Of a DNA stretch of 64,000 bases, positions 1 through 8,482 are shown in pieces. The stretch spans positions 36,236-100,235 of the forward strand of contig NZ_JAIWKS010000015.1 of the NCBI RefSeq assembly GCF_021271205.1, written 5' to 3'. Position 1 is the first letter of the stretch, and each line of letters opens with the position of its first letter. The notes beneath the pieces are model-generated. The model was not told the DNA's origin. It saw nothing but the letters and a program-made list of their open reading frames with translations, and did not search any database. The position numbers and the translations under genes are program-made. The DNA is from Pseudomonas uvaldensis (GTDB lineage: Bacteria; Pseudomonadota; Gammaproteobacteria; Pseudomonadales; Pseudomonadaceae).

Positions 1-410
1 TGGCAGCCCGTGACCAATATTTCATCCACTCACGGATGTACGAAGATTGGGGGTTTACCGAACTCTACGAACGTATCAACCATGAGATGGAAGAAGAGAC
101 TCAGCACGCCGATGCGCTGATGCGTCGGATTCTGATGCTCGAAGGCACTCCGCGGATGCGCCCGGATGATCTGGACATCGGCACGACTGTACCCGATATG
201 CTGGCGGCCGACTTGCGCCTGGAATACAAGGTCCGCGCGGCACTGTGCAAAGGTATCGAGCTGTGCGAGCAGCACAACGACTACGTGACCCGCGAGATCC
301 TGCGCGTCCAGCTCAACGACACTGAGGAAGACCATACCTACTGGCTTGAAAAGCAGTTGGGTCTGATCAAATTGGTCGGGTTGGAGAATTACCTGCAATC
401 GCAGTGCTGA
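1..410 (+). CDS. bfr: Bacterial ferritin (bacterioferritin family, FtnA/BfrA type), 5'-truncated
   Basis: Iron-storage protein of the ferritin/bacterioferritin family, which oxidises Fe2+ and stores it in a 24-subunit shell. The frame is open from base 3, so the N-terminus lies outside the window; 135 residues are visible. HSRMYEDWG matches the end of helix A, and the E-x-x-H of EEETQHAD matches the ferroxidase Glu51/His54 pair. In haem-binding bacterioferritins the residue between them is Met52 (E-M-K-H); here it is Thr, so the haem ligand is missing, as expected for the pseudomonad FtnA (older name BfrA). That gene lies next to uvrA in P. aeruginosa too. The product call is firm; the subtype is inferred from the missing Met and the neighbour. 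Confidence 0.9.
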   Translation, partial: AARDQYFIHSRMYEDWGFTELYERINHEMEEETQHADALMRRILMLEGTPRMRPDDLDIGTTVPDMLAADLRLEYKVRAALCKGIELCEQHNDYVTREILRVQLNDTEEDHTYWLEKQLGLIKLVGLENYLQSQC

Positions 411-432
411 TCGGGATTCTCCACACAAAAAC

Positions 433-469
433 AAAAGCCCCTGTCATCGATGAGATGGCAGGGGCTTTT
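433..469. terminator. Bidirectional rho-independent terminator between bfr and uvrA
   Basis: A nearly perfect inverted repeat (AAAAGCCCCTG..CATC, 5-base loop, GATGGCAGGGGCTTTT) has A-runs on the left and T-runs on the right. It can therefore end both the ferritin transcript (plus) and the converging uvrA transcript (minus). Confidence 0.85.
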
Positions 470-485
470 CCATGCCCGGAACGAA

Positions 486-3320
486 TCAGTCCCGGTCACG
501 TTCCAGCAACGGCTTGAGGTAATGGCCGGTATGGGACTGCTTCATCTCGGCTACCTGTTCAGGTGTACCGACGGCGATGATCTGCCCACCCTTGGAACCA
601 CCTTCCGGACCCAGGTCGACCAGCCAGTCGGCGGTCTTGATCACGTCCAGGTTGTGTTCTATCACCACCACGGTGTTGCCATGGTCGCGAAGGCGATGTA
701 GCACGTCGAGCAGTTGCTGGATATCGGCAAAATGCAGGCCTGTGGTCGGCTCGTCGAGGATATACAGGGTCTTGCCGGTGTCACGCTTGGAGAGCTCGCG
801 GGACAGCTTGACCCGTTGGGCCTCGCCACCGGAGAGAGTCGTCGCCGACTGCCCGAGCTTGATATAGGAAAGCCCAACATCCATCAGCGTCTGGAGCTTG
901 CGCGCCAGGGCAGGCACCGCGTCGAAGAACTCCCGGGCCTCTTCGATGGTCATCTCGAGGGTTTCGTGGATGTTCTTGCCCTTGTACTTGATCTCCAGGG
1001 TTTCGCGGTTGTAGCGCTTGCTCTTGCACACGTCACACGGCACATAGATATCCGGCAGGAAGTGCATTTCCACCTTGATCAGGCCGTCGCCCTGGCAGGC
1101 CTCGCAGCGCCCGCCCTTGACGTTGAACGAGAACCGACCCGGGCCGTAGCCACGGGAGCGGGATTCCGGTACGCCGGCGAACAGTTCGCGGATCGGCGTG
1201 AACAATCCGGTATAAGTCGCCGGGTTGGAGCGCGGCGTACGGCCGATCGGGCTCTGGTCGATGTCGACCACCTTGTCCAGATGCTCCAGCCCCTTGATGC
1301 TGTCGTGGGGGGCGGCTTCCAGGGTGGTGGCGCCGTTCAGGGCCGTGGCGCTGAGGGGAAACAGGGTGTTGTTGATCAGGGTCGATTTGCCGGAGCCGGA
1401 CACACCTGTGACGCAGGTCAGCAGGCCGATCGGAATCTCCAGGTCGACGTTGCGCAGGTTATTGCCTCGCGCGCCCTTGAGCGTCAGCGACAGTTTCTTG
1501 TTGCGGGGCGTGCGTTTGGCCGGGACCTTGATCTTCACACGGCCCGACAAGTATTTGCCGGTGAGGGAGTCCGGATGCGCCATGACTTCGGCTGCGGTGC
1601 CTTGGGCGACGATGTTTCCGCCATGCACGCCGGCACCCGGACCGATATCCACCACGTAATCCGCCAGGCGGATCGCATCTTCGTCGTGCTCGACCACGAT
1701 CACGGTGTTGCCGATGTCCCGCAAGTGCTTGAGGGTCCCGAGCAGCCGATCGTTATCCCGTTGATGCAGACCGATGGACGGTTCGTCCAGGATGTACATC
1801 ACCCCCACCAGGCCAGCACCGATCTGGCTGGCCAGGCGAATACGCTGGGCTTCGCCGCCCGACAGCGTGTCCGCGCTACGGTCCAGGGTCAGGTAATCCA
1901 GACCCACGTTCACCAGAAACTGCAGGCGTTCGCAGATCTCCTTGAGGATCTTGTCGGCAATTTCACCCCGGCGACCGGTCAGTTTAAGGCCGTCGAAATA
2001 ATGGGTGGCGTCGCCGATCGGTAGACTGGTCACCGCCGGCAGGGTCTTTTCGCCAACCCAGACATGTCGTGCTTCGCGACGCAAGCGGGTGCCACGACAA
2101 TCGGGGCAGGGCTGTGTACTGAGGAACTTGGCCAGTTCTTCCCGTACGCTCGCCGATTCGGTCTCGCGGTAGCGCCGCTCAAGGTTCGGTACGATGCCTT
2201 CGAACGGGTGGGAGCGTTTGACGATGTCACCGCGATCGTTCAGGTACTTGAAATCGACATTCTGCGAACCACTGCCGTGCAGGATGTACTTCTGTTGTTC
2301 GGTGGGCAGTTCATTGAAAGGTTTGTCCAGGCTGAACCTGTAGTGGGCCGCCAGCGACCCGAGCATCTGGAAATAGTAGACGTTACGCCTGTCCCAGCCG
2401 CGAATCGCGCCTTCGGCCAGGGTCAGTTCGCCATTGACCAGGCGTTTGGTGTCGAAGAACTGCTTGACCCCCAGGCCGTCGCAGGTCGGGCAGGCGCCGG
2501 CCGGGTTGTTGAAGGAGAAGAGCTTGGGTTCCAGTTCGCTGATGGCATGGCCGCAGACCGGGCAGGCGAAGCGTGCCGAAAAAATGATTTCTTCGCCGGG
2601 TTCGTCGTCCATTGGCGCTACCAGAGCGATGCCGTCGGCCAGCTTCAGTGCTGTCTCGAAGGATTCGGCCAGGCGTTGCTGCAGGTCTGGGCGCACCTTG
2701 AAGCGGTCCACCACGACATCAATGGAGTGTTTCTTCTGTTTATCGAGCTTCGGCAGTTCGTCCAGCTCGCACAGCTTGCCGTTGACCCTTGCACGCACGA
2801 AGCCCTGAGCGCGCAATTCTTCGAAGACCAGCAGGTGCTCGCCTTTGCGCTCACGGATGACGGGTGCCAGCAGCATCAACTTGCTGCCTTCAGGCTGGGC
2901 CAGCACCAGGTCGACCATCTGGCTGACGGTCTGGGCTTCCAGGGGAATGTCGTGGTCAGGGCAGCGGGGGGTCCCGACCCGCGCATACAACAGGCGCAGG
3001 TAGTCGTAGATCTCGGTGATGGTGCCGACCGTCGACCGCGGGTTATGGGAGGTCGATTTCTGTTCGATGGAAATCGCCGGCGACAGGCCCTCGATGGTAT
3101 CGACGTCGGGTTTTTCCATCATCGACAGGAACTGCCGGGCGTAGGCCGACAACGATTCGACATAGCGTCGCTGGCCTTCGGCGTACAGGGTATCGAAAGC
3201 CAGGGATGATTTGCCGGATCCGGACAGGCCGGTGATGACGATCAGCTTGTCCCGCGGCAGGGTCAGGTCGATGTTCTTCAGGTTGTGGGTACGGGCCCCA
3301 CGAATCAGGATCTTGTCCAA
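486..3320 (-). CDS. uvrA: UvrABC excinuclease subunit A
   Basis: DNA-damage-recognition ATPase of nucleotide excision repair; acts as a dimer that loads UvrB. Two ABC ATPase modules are visible: Walker A GLSGSGKSS near residue 32 and GVSGSGKST in the second half, each with an LSGGEAQR signature. There are also zinc-binding CxxC pairs (CPVCGH..CPTC and CEAC..CDVC). I place the start at a TTG at 3320, giving LDKILIRGARTHNLK and 944 residues, the usual pseudomonad length. An in-frame ATG lies 30 codons upstream, but the intervening residues do not look like UvrA. A LexA-like box lies about 50 bp upstream of the start, which fits SOS control. Confidence 0.96.
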   Translation of the reverse strand: MDKILIRGARTHNLKNIDLTLPRDKLIVITGLSGSGKSSLAFDTLYAEGQRRYVESLSAYARQFLSMMEKPDVDTIEGLSPAISIEQKSTSHNPRSTVGTITEIYDYLRLLYARVGTPRCPDHDIPLEAQTVSQMVDLVLAQPEGSKLMLLAPVIRERKGEHLLVFEELRAQGFVRARVNGKLCELDELPKLDKQKKHSIDVVVDRFKVRPDLQQRLAESFETALKLADGIALVAPMDDEPGEEIIFSARFACPVCGHAISELEPKLFSFNNPAGACPTCDGLGVKQFFDTKRLVNGELTLAEGAIRGWDRRNVYYFQMLGSLAAHYRFSLDKPFNELPTEQQKYILHGSGSQNVDFKYLNDRGDIVKRSHPFEGIVPNLERRYRETESASVREELAKFLSTQPCPDCRGTRLRREARHVWVGEKTLPAVTSLPIGDATHYFDGLKLTGRRGEIADKILKEICERLQFLVNVGLDYLTLDRSADTLSGGEAQRIRLASQIGAGLVGVMYILDEPSIGLHQRDNDRLLGTLKHLRDIGNTVIVVEHDEDAIRLADYVVDIGPGAGVHGGNIVAQGTAAEVMAHPDSLTGKYLSGRVKIKVPAKRTPRNKKLSLTLKGARGNNLRNVDLEIPIGLLTCVTGVSGSGKSTLINNTLFPLSATALNGATTLEAAPHDSIKGLEHLDKVVDIDQSPIGRTPRSNPATYTGLFTPIRELFAGVPESRSRGYGPGRFSFNVKGGRCEACQGDGLIKVEMHFLPDIYVPCDVCKSKRYNRETLEIKYKGKNIHETLEMTIEEAREFFDAVPALARKLQTLMDVGLSYIKLGQSATTLSGGEAQRVKLSRELSKRDTGKTLYILDEPTTGLHFADIQQLLDVLHRLRDHGNTVVVIEHNLDVIKTADWLVDLGPEGGSKGGQIIAVGTPEQVAEMKQSHTGHYLKPLLERDRD

Positions 3321-3370
3321 AGTGGCCTCGCTCGGCGGGCGTCGAAAACGTAGGAGTATACGGGTAAATA

Positions 3371-3386
3371 CTGGATGGATACACAC
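3371..3386. promoter_or_regulatory. Candidate LexA (SOS) box upstream of uvrA
   Basis: CTGGATGGATACACAC fits the CTG-N10-CAG LexA operator with one mismatch in a half-site. Read on the minus strand it is close to the E. coli uvrA operator. It lies between the divergent uvrA and MFS starts, about 50 bp before the uvrA TTG. The match is by eye. Confidence 0.5.
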
Positions 3387-3499
3387 TATTGAAAGTGAGT
3401 TTTCAGTCATACATGAAGACTGCGCGGCAAACGGTCGCCATATACCCCCTCAATCGATGGGACTGGTAGAATCGCCGCCGGTTCACACGAGGTTTTTCC

Positions 3500-4897
3500 A
3501 TGCACGATCCCCACAGCGAACGCATGAGTAGCGGCGAGACGCGAGCAGCAAGCGGTCTGGCCCTGGTGTTCGCCTTTCGTATGCTGGGCATGTTCATGGT
3601 GTTGCCGGTACTGGCCACCTACGGCATGGACCTGGCGGGCGCGACGCCGGCCCTCATCGGGTTGGCGATTGGCGCTTATGGCCTGACCCAGGCCATTTTC
3701 CAGATCCCGTTCGGGATCATCTCCGACCGTATCGGCCGGCGCCCGGTCATCTACCTCGGGCTGATCGTCTTCGCCCTCGGTAGCGTCCTGGCGGCCGGTG
3801 CCGATTCCATTTGGGGGGTGATCGCCGGCCGGATCCTTCAGGGCGCCGGGGCGATTTCCGCTGCCGTGATGGCGCTGTTGTCTGACCTGACCCGTGAACA
3901 GCATCGCACCAAGGCCATGGCCATGATCGGCATGACCATCGGCCTGTCGTTCGCCGTCGCCATGGTGGTCGGCCCCTTGCTGACCCGTGCCTTCGGCTTG
4001 TCGGGCCTGTTCCTGGCGACCGGCGCCATGGCGCTGCTGGGGATCCTGATCGTGGCGTTCGTGGTGCCGCGCTCCACCGGGCCGTTGCAACATCGCGAAT
4101 CCGGTGTGGCTCGCCAGGCGTTGATCCCGACCCTCAAGCACCCCGACCTGCTGCGCCTGGACCTGGGCATCTTCGTACTTCACGCCATGCTGATGTCCAG
4201 TTTCGTTGCCCTGCCGCTGGCCCTGGTCGAGAAGGCCGGCTTGCCCAAGGAGCAGCACTGGTGGGTGTACCTGACCGCCTTGCTGATTTCGTTCTTCGCC
4301 ATGATTCCCTTCATCATCTATGGCGAGAAACGACGCAAAATGAAACGAGTTTTGCTCGGCGCCGTCGTGACGCTGATGCTCACTGAGCTATTCTTCTGGC
4401 AGTTCGGTGACAGCCTGCGGGCCTTGGTGATCGGGACTGTGGTGTTCTTCACCGCGTTCAATCTGCTGGAGGCATCGCTGCCGTCGCTGATCAGCAAGGT
4501 TTCACCGGCGGGCGGCAAGGGCACGGCCATGGGGGTCTATTCCACCAGCCAGTTCCTGGGTTCGGCGTTGGGCGGAATTCTCGGCGGCTGGCTGTTCCAG
4601 CATGGCGGTTTGTCGGTTGTATTCCTGGGATGCGCCGCGTTGGCTGCACTTTGGCTGGTCTTTGCTGTTACCATGCGCGAACCTCCGTATGTGACGAGCC
4701 TGCGCTTGCCGTTGTCGTCCGAAGCCATCCGCGAAGCAGGCCTGGCCGAGCGCCTCAGGGCCGTCGTGGGAGTAACCGATGCAGTGGTGGTCGCCGACGA
4801 AGCGGCCGTATATATCAAACTGGACACCGAATTATTGGATCGTGCGACGCTCGAGCGCCTGGTGAACAACCCGGCCCCGACCGCGTGCGAAGCCTAG
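3500..4897 (+). CDS. MFS transporter, YajR type with C-terminal YAM domain
   Basis: Twelve-helix major facilitator superfamily protein of 465 residues; the substrate is unknown. The MFS motif A between TM2 and TM3 is clear (DRIGRRP). After the last helix there is a soluble tail of about 70 residues (AERLRAVVGVTDAVVVADE onward) that resembles the ferredoxin-like YAM domain of E. coli YajR. The ATG at 3500 follows a GAGG with suitable spacing. The gene is divergent from uvrA and ends 9 bp before ssb, so ssb may be partly read from this promoter and share the SOS-type region. Family call is firm, transport role unknown. Confidence 0.85.
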   Translation: MHDPHSERMSSGETRAASGLALVFAFRMLGMFMVLPVLATYGMDLAGATPALIGLAIGAYGLTQAIFQIPFGIISDRIGRRPVIYLGLIVFALGSVLAAGADSIWGVIAGRILQGAGAISAAVMALLSDLTREQHRTKAMAMIGMTIGLSFAVAMVVGPLLTRAFGLSGLFLATGAMALLGILIVAFVVPRSTGPLQHRESGVARQALIPTLKHPDLLRLDLGIFVLHAMLMSSFVALPLALVEKAGLPKEQHWWVYLTALLISFFAMIPFIIYGEKRRKMKRVLLGAVVTLMLTELFFWQFGDSLRALVIGTVVFFTAFNLLEASLPSLISKVSPAGGKGTAMGVYSTSQFLGSALGGILGGWLFQHGGLSVVFLGCAALAALWLVFAVTMREPPYVTSLRLPLSSEAIREAGLAERLRAVVGVTDAVVVADEAAVYIKLDTELLDRATLERLVNNPAPTACEA

Positions 4898-4906
4898 GAG
4901 AACGTT

Positions 4907-5422
4907 ATGGCCCGTGGGGTTAACAAAGTCATATTGGTCGGTACTTGCGGCCAGGATCCCGAGGTTCGCTACCTGCCTAACGGCAACGCCGTGACCAACC
5001 TGAGTCTGGCGACCAGCGAACAGTGGACCGACAAGCAGACCGGCCAGAAGGTCGAGAAGACCGAATGGCACCGCGTGTCGATGTTCGGCAAGGTGGCCGA
5101 GATTGCCGGCGAATACCTGCGCAAGGGTTCGCAGGTGTACATCGAGGGCAAGCTGCAGACCCGCGAGTGGGAAAAGGACGGTATCAAGCGTTACACCACC
5201 GAAATCATCGTCGACATGCAAGGCACCATGCAGTTGCTGGGCGGCCGTCCGCAGGGCGATCAGCAGCAAGGCGGTAACAACTACCAGCAATCCGCGCCTC
5301 GTCAGCAGGCTCCACGTCCGCAGTCGGCGCCTCAGCCGCAACGCGAACGCCCGGCTCCGCAACAGGCCGCGCCGCAACCGGCTCCGGATTTCGACAGCTT
5401 CGATGACGATATTCCGTTCTAA
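4907..5422 (+). CDS. ssb: Single-stranded DNA-binding protein
   Basis: Homotetrameric ssDNA-binding protein of replication, recombination and repair. It begins MARGVNKVILVG, followed by the OB-fold (residues 1 to about 110). A Gln/Pro-rich linker leads to the acidic tip FDDDIPF that binds partner proteins. Length is 171 residues, normal for pseudomonads. The ribosome site TAGGAG lies 6-11 bases before the ATG. It lies downstream of the MFS gene in the conserved uvrA-MFS-ssb arrangement and is followed by a strong terminator. Confidence 0.97.
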   Translation: MARGVNKVILVGTCGQDPEVRYLPNGNAVTNLSLATSEQWTDKQTGQKVEKTEWHRVSMFGKVAEIAGEYLRKGSQVYIEGKLQTREWEKDGIKRYTTEIIVDMQGTMQLLGGRPQGDQQQGGNNYQQSAPRQQAPRPQSAPQPQRERPAPQQAAPQPAPDFDSFDDDIPF

Positions 5423-5440
5423 GAGCAGCTGAAAGCTCCA

Positions 5441-5509
5441 AGCTGCAAGCTTCAAGCTCAAGAAAAAAACCGCGCATCGTTCCAGCGCGGTTTTTTTTCG
5501 CTTGCAGCT
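5441..5509. terminator. Bidirectional terminator with outer inverted repeat
   Basis: The core hairpin CCGCGC-N9-GCGCGG (5470-5490) is flanked by seven As and eight Ts, a strong rho-independent terminator in both directions. It serves ssb (plus) and the converging isochorismatase-fold gene (minus). An outer pair, AGCTGCAAGC (5441-5450) and GCTTGCAGCT (5500-5509), encloses it and could extend the stem. Confidence 0.85.
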
Positions 5510-5523
5510 TGCAGCTAGGCTGC

Positions 5524-6078
5524 CTATAGCCGGCCGCCGAGAAATTCCTCGGTACTCACCACGCTCGCATACGCAAACCCCAGCGCCGCCATGAAGGCCG
5601 CATGCACCTGGGCGGCCGGAACGACCACACCATTGAATTCCAGGTCCAGGGTGGCGCAAGCATCGTGGATCACCGTGACGTCATAGCCCAGGTCCGCCGC
5701 CGCGCGGGTGATACCGTCGACGCACATATGACTCATGCTGCCGACGATGACCAATTGTTCGATACCGTGCTGGTCGAGGAGGGCCTGCAGCTCGGTTTCA
5801 CGGAACGAATTGACATAATGCTTGAGCACCACCGGCTCATCGGCGCGGTTGAGCACCTTGGGATGCAACTTCGCGCCTTCGGAGCCCGGCGTGAAGAACG
5901 GAGCATCTTCGGATGTGAATTCGTGGCGAATATGCACCACTTGGTTGCCGGCCTGGCGAAAGGCTTCAATGATCCGGGCGGCGTTGTCGGCGGCGGCTTC
6001 GGCGCCGACCAGTGGCCATTTTCCCTGGGGGAAGTAGTCGTTCTGGATATCGACTACGATGAGCGCTTGCTTGGACAT
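5524..6078 (-). CDS. Isochorismatase-family cysteine hydrolase
   Basis: Small alpha/beta hydrolase of the isochorismatase/nicotinamidase superfamily (184 residues, full length). The catalytic triad is visible: Asp10 in VVDIQNDYF, Lys86 in VVLKHYVN and Cys119 in SMSHMCVDG. Such enzymes cleave amides or vinyl ethers (nicotinamide, isochorismate, ureido compounds), and the substrate cannot be told from sequence. It is divergent from the GlxA-type regulator at 6176 with about 97 bp between starts, an arrangement in which the regulator commonly controls the hydrolase; that link is inferred. Confidence 0.88.
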   Translation of the reverse strand: MSKQALIVVDIQNDYFPQGKWPLVGAEAAADNAARIIEAFRQAGNQVVHIRHEFTSEDAPFFTPGSEGAKLHPKVLNRADEPVVLKHYVNSFRETELQALLDQHGIEQLVIVGSMSHMCVDGITRAAADLGYDVTVIHDACATLDLEFNGVVVPAAQVHAAFMAALGFAYASVVSTEEFLGGRL

Positions 6079-6175
6079 GAGGCTTCCTCTATCAGGTTGG
6101 GAGTGAGGTCATCATCGGCGTTTGCGGTGGGATCGAGGATTGGCCGCAACGACAATTAGCGGGGGAAAACTGACA

Positions 6176-7171
6176 ATGACGCAGCAAAGGGCAGTCGCCG
6201 AGCTCGGGGTGCTGATCTACCCCGGCGCGCAACTGGCGGCGGTGCACGGGTTGACCGATCTGTTTGCCGTGGCGGAACGGATCGCAGGCGAGCAGGCCTC
6301 TGCGCAACTGCCGCGACTGCGGGTGAGCCACTGGCGGGCCGAGAACGGCGAGACGCCGGGGCGGGTGTTCGACAGCGGCCCGGGAGCAGCAGAAAAACTC
6401 ACTGCGTTGCTGATTCCACCCTCCCTGGCCGGCTTCAGCGAGGGCCAGGCCCCACGGGCGCTGATGGAATGGCTGCGGGCCCAGCACGCCAGCGGCACGG
6501 TTTTGGGTGGGGTTTGCGTCGGTTCGATCCTGCTGGCCGAAAGCGGCTTGCTCGATGGGCGTAGCGCCACCACCCATTGGACGTCGGCCAAGTCCTTCGC
6601 CGACCGTTACCCGAATGTCAGGCTTCACGCGGACAAACCCATCGTCGACGACGGCGATTTGATCACCACCGCCGGACTGATGGCCTGGTCGGAACTGGGG
6701 CTGCGGCTGGTGGATCGCCTGCTTGGCCCGAGTATTGCCACGCGCACTGCACAGTTTCTGGTCGTTGAGCACAGCGACAGCGCGAGCCAGTGCGGCAGCA
6801 ATTTCGCACCGATCCTCGGACATGGGGATGCGGCAATTCTCAAGGTCCAGCACTGGTTACAAGGCAGCGGCGCGGTAGATGTGTCCCTTGGCGCGATGGC
6901 CGAGCGGGCGGGGCTGGAAGAACGCACGTTCCTGCGCCGGTTTCGTGCGGCCACCGGACTCAAACCCACCGAGTACTGCCAGCATCTGCGTGTCGGCAAG
7001 GCCCGGGAAATGCTGGAGTTCACCAATGGCACCATCGACCACATCGCCTGGACGGTCGGCTACCAGGACCCGGGCGCCTTTCGGACAACGTTCAAGAAAA
7101 TTACCGGGCTGACGCCGAGCGATTACCGGGCGCGGTTTGGGGTAAGTCCACCAAACGCCTCAAAACAGTAG
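6176..7171 (+). CDS. GlxA/FtrA-family AraC-type transcriptional regulator with DJ-1/PfpI domain
   Basis: One-component regulator of 331 residues. The N-terminal half is a class I glutamine amidotransferase-like (DJ-1/PfpI) sensor: LGVLIYPGAQLAAVHGLTD, then GGVCVGSILLAESG with the nucleophile-elbow Cys114. The C-terminal third is an AraC/XylS double helix-turn-helix (LEERTFLRRFRAATGLKPTEY, then IAWTVGYQDPGAFRTTFKK). I chose the ATG at 6176; an earlier in-frame ATG at 6122 adds residues unlike the family. Divergent from the hydrolase at 5524-6078, its likely target (inference). Members of this family sense amines such as carnitine or glycine betaine, but the ligand here is unknown. Confidence 0.88.
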   Translation: MTQQRAVAELGVLIYPGAQLAAVHGLTDLFAVAERIAGEQASAQLPRLRVSHWRAENGETPGRVFDSGPGAAEKLTALLIPPSLAGFSEGQAPRALMEWLRAQHASGTVLGGVCVGSILLAESGLLDGRSATTHWTSAKSFADRYPNVRLHADKPIVDDGDLITTAGLMAWSELGLRLVDRLLGPSIATRTAQFLVVEHSDSASQCGSNFAPILGHGDAAILKVQHWLQGSGAVDVSLGAMAERAGLEERTFLRRFRAATGLKPTEYCQHLRVGKAREMLEFTNGTIDHIAWTVGYQDPGAFRTTFKKITGLTPSDYRARFGVSPPNASKQ

Positions 7172-7331
7172 CTTTCTCGCCCCGGGATGTTGATTCAACA
7201 TCGTGCAATTTGCGGGATGAGCTGTGCCGGTCGTGCAGAATGAAACAGGCCAGGCGCCATCTATCACCTCGCGATGTACCCGTTTCCCTGACCGTTCGTC
7301 CCCCATAGACCGTTGGCCTGATCTCTGCACT

Positions 7332-7365
7332 CCTTTACCTGAAACCATAGAACGCAGGTAAAAGG
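7332..7365 (+). promoter_or_regulatory. Inverted repeat overlapping the ribosome-binding site of the DUF3182 gene
   Basis: CCTTTACCTG (7332-7341) pairs with CAGGTAAAAGG (7355-7365) across 13 bases. The right arm contains the AAAAGG that serves as Shine-Dalgarno for the ATG at 7373. It could be a translation-gating hairpin or an operator. The rest of the 200-bp gap from 7172 shows only a small GATGTTGA/TCAACATC dyad (7184-7200) without a T-run. Confidence 0.35.
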
Positions 7366-7372
7366 GCCACGA

Positions 7373-8482
7373 ATGACCTCAGCCAATCGCAACAAAACGG
7401 TAGTCGCCTATTCGATCAATCCTCAGGCACCGCTCCATGAGGTGGAAACCAATCGGGCCCTGGCCCGCTGGCTGGCGCGGATAATGGGGTGTGAATACGG
7501 TGGCAGCTACGACCCCGATCAACATACCGGACGCGATCTGTACCTGCTGCCCACGCAGACGCTGGTAGGCGGCGAAACCCTGCGGCGCTTGGGTGTCACG
7601 GGGGCGGACGACCTGTGGGGGGGATATGTCGAACATGATTTCATTTGCACCAAGGCCATTACCCACGGTCTGTTGAACAAGTATGCCGTCGCGCCAACGG
7701 GCTGGTCGCCGCTGTTCGCCAAACTGAGCCGTGGCGTGGTGCTCGATGGGATAAGTGTTTTTTCGCTCAAGGATGCGCGCCCCGCCGCCGAGCATATGCT
7801 CTACGCCGGGCCCATCCGCTTCAAGCCTATTCACGCCTGTGCGGGGCGCGATCAGCGGGTGATCGAGACCCTCGCCCAGTTCGATGAAATCGTCGCCGCT
7901 CCGGACGCCCAGGCGCTGTTCAGCGACGGAGTGGTGTTGGAGCAGAACCTTCGGGACGTCAAGACCCAGAGCGTCGGCCAGAGCCGCATCGACGGCAAGC
8001 TCATCAGCTATTGCGGCGTGCAGCACCTGACCCGCGACAGTGAAGGGCTGGAAGTGTATGGCGGCTCGGACCTGCTGGTGGTGCAGGGCGGCTACATTGA
8101 GCTGCTCAGGCTCGACTTGCCCGATGATGTGCGCGAAGCGGTGCGGTTGGCCCAGGTGTTCGACGATGCCGCCAACCAGGCCTATCCCGGCTTCTTTGCT
8201 TCCCGGCGAAATTACGATATCGCCCAGGGCCTCGATGTCGGCGGCCAGCCCCGCGGTGGCGTGCTGGAGCAGTCGTGGCGCATGGGCGGAGCCAGCAGCG
8301 CGGAGCTGGCGGCACTGCAAGTGTTCGTCGAGGAGCCCACGACCAGCGTGGTCCGCGTGTCCTCGGTGGAAATCTACGTCGAACAGCCGTTGCCGGCAGG
8401 TGCCGTGGAGGTCTATCGCGGTCCGGCGCATAACGGCGACTTCTTACTCAAATACGCAACGGTTCATTCCCATGACGGCTAG
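7373..8482 (+). CDS. DUF3182 family protein
   Basis: Protein of 369 residues belonging, by recognition, to DUF3182, a proteobacterial family of unknown function. The sequence has features that could fit an ATP-grasp-like fold (HDFICTKAITHGL, IRFKPIHACAGRDQRVI, VVLEQNL, then YPGFFASRRNYDIAQG). No signal peptide or membrane segment is seen, so it is probably cytoplasmic. Its stop overlaps the start of the downstream alpha/beta hydrolase by 11 bp, indicating translational coupling and a shared job. An inverted repeat covers its ribosome site. Confidence 0.75.
   Translation: MTSANRNKTVVAYSINPQAPLHEVETNRALARWLARIMGCEYGGSYDPDQHTGRDLYLLPTQTLVGGETLRRLGVTGADDLWGGYVEHDFICTKAITHGLLNKYAVAPTGWSPLFAKLSRGVVLDGISVFSLKDARPAAEHMLYAGPIRFKPIHACAGRDQRVIETLAQFDEIVAAPDAQALFSDGVVLEQNLRDVKTQSVGQSRIDGKLISYCGVQHLTRDSEGLEVYGGSDLLVVQGGYIELLRLDLPDDVREAVRLAQVFDDAANQAYPGFFASRRNYDIAQGLDVGGQPRGGVLEQSWRMGGASSAELAALQVFVEEPTTSVVRVSSVEIYVEQPLPAGAVEVYRGPAHNGDFLLKYATVHSHDG

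Noticed and set aside
714..2024. Plus-strand open frame of over 400 codons inside uvrA
   Set aside because: Antisense shadow of uvrA; low-complexity residues and no start context.
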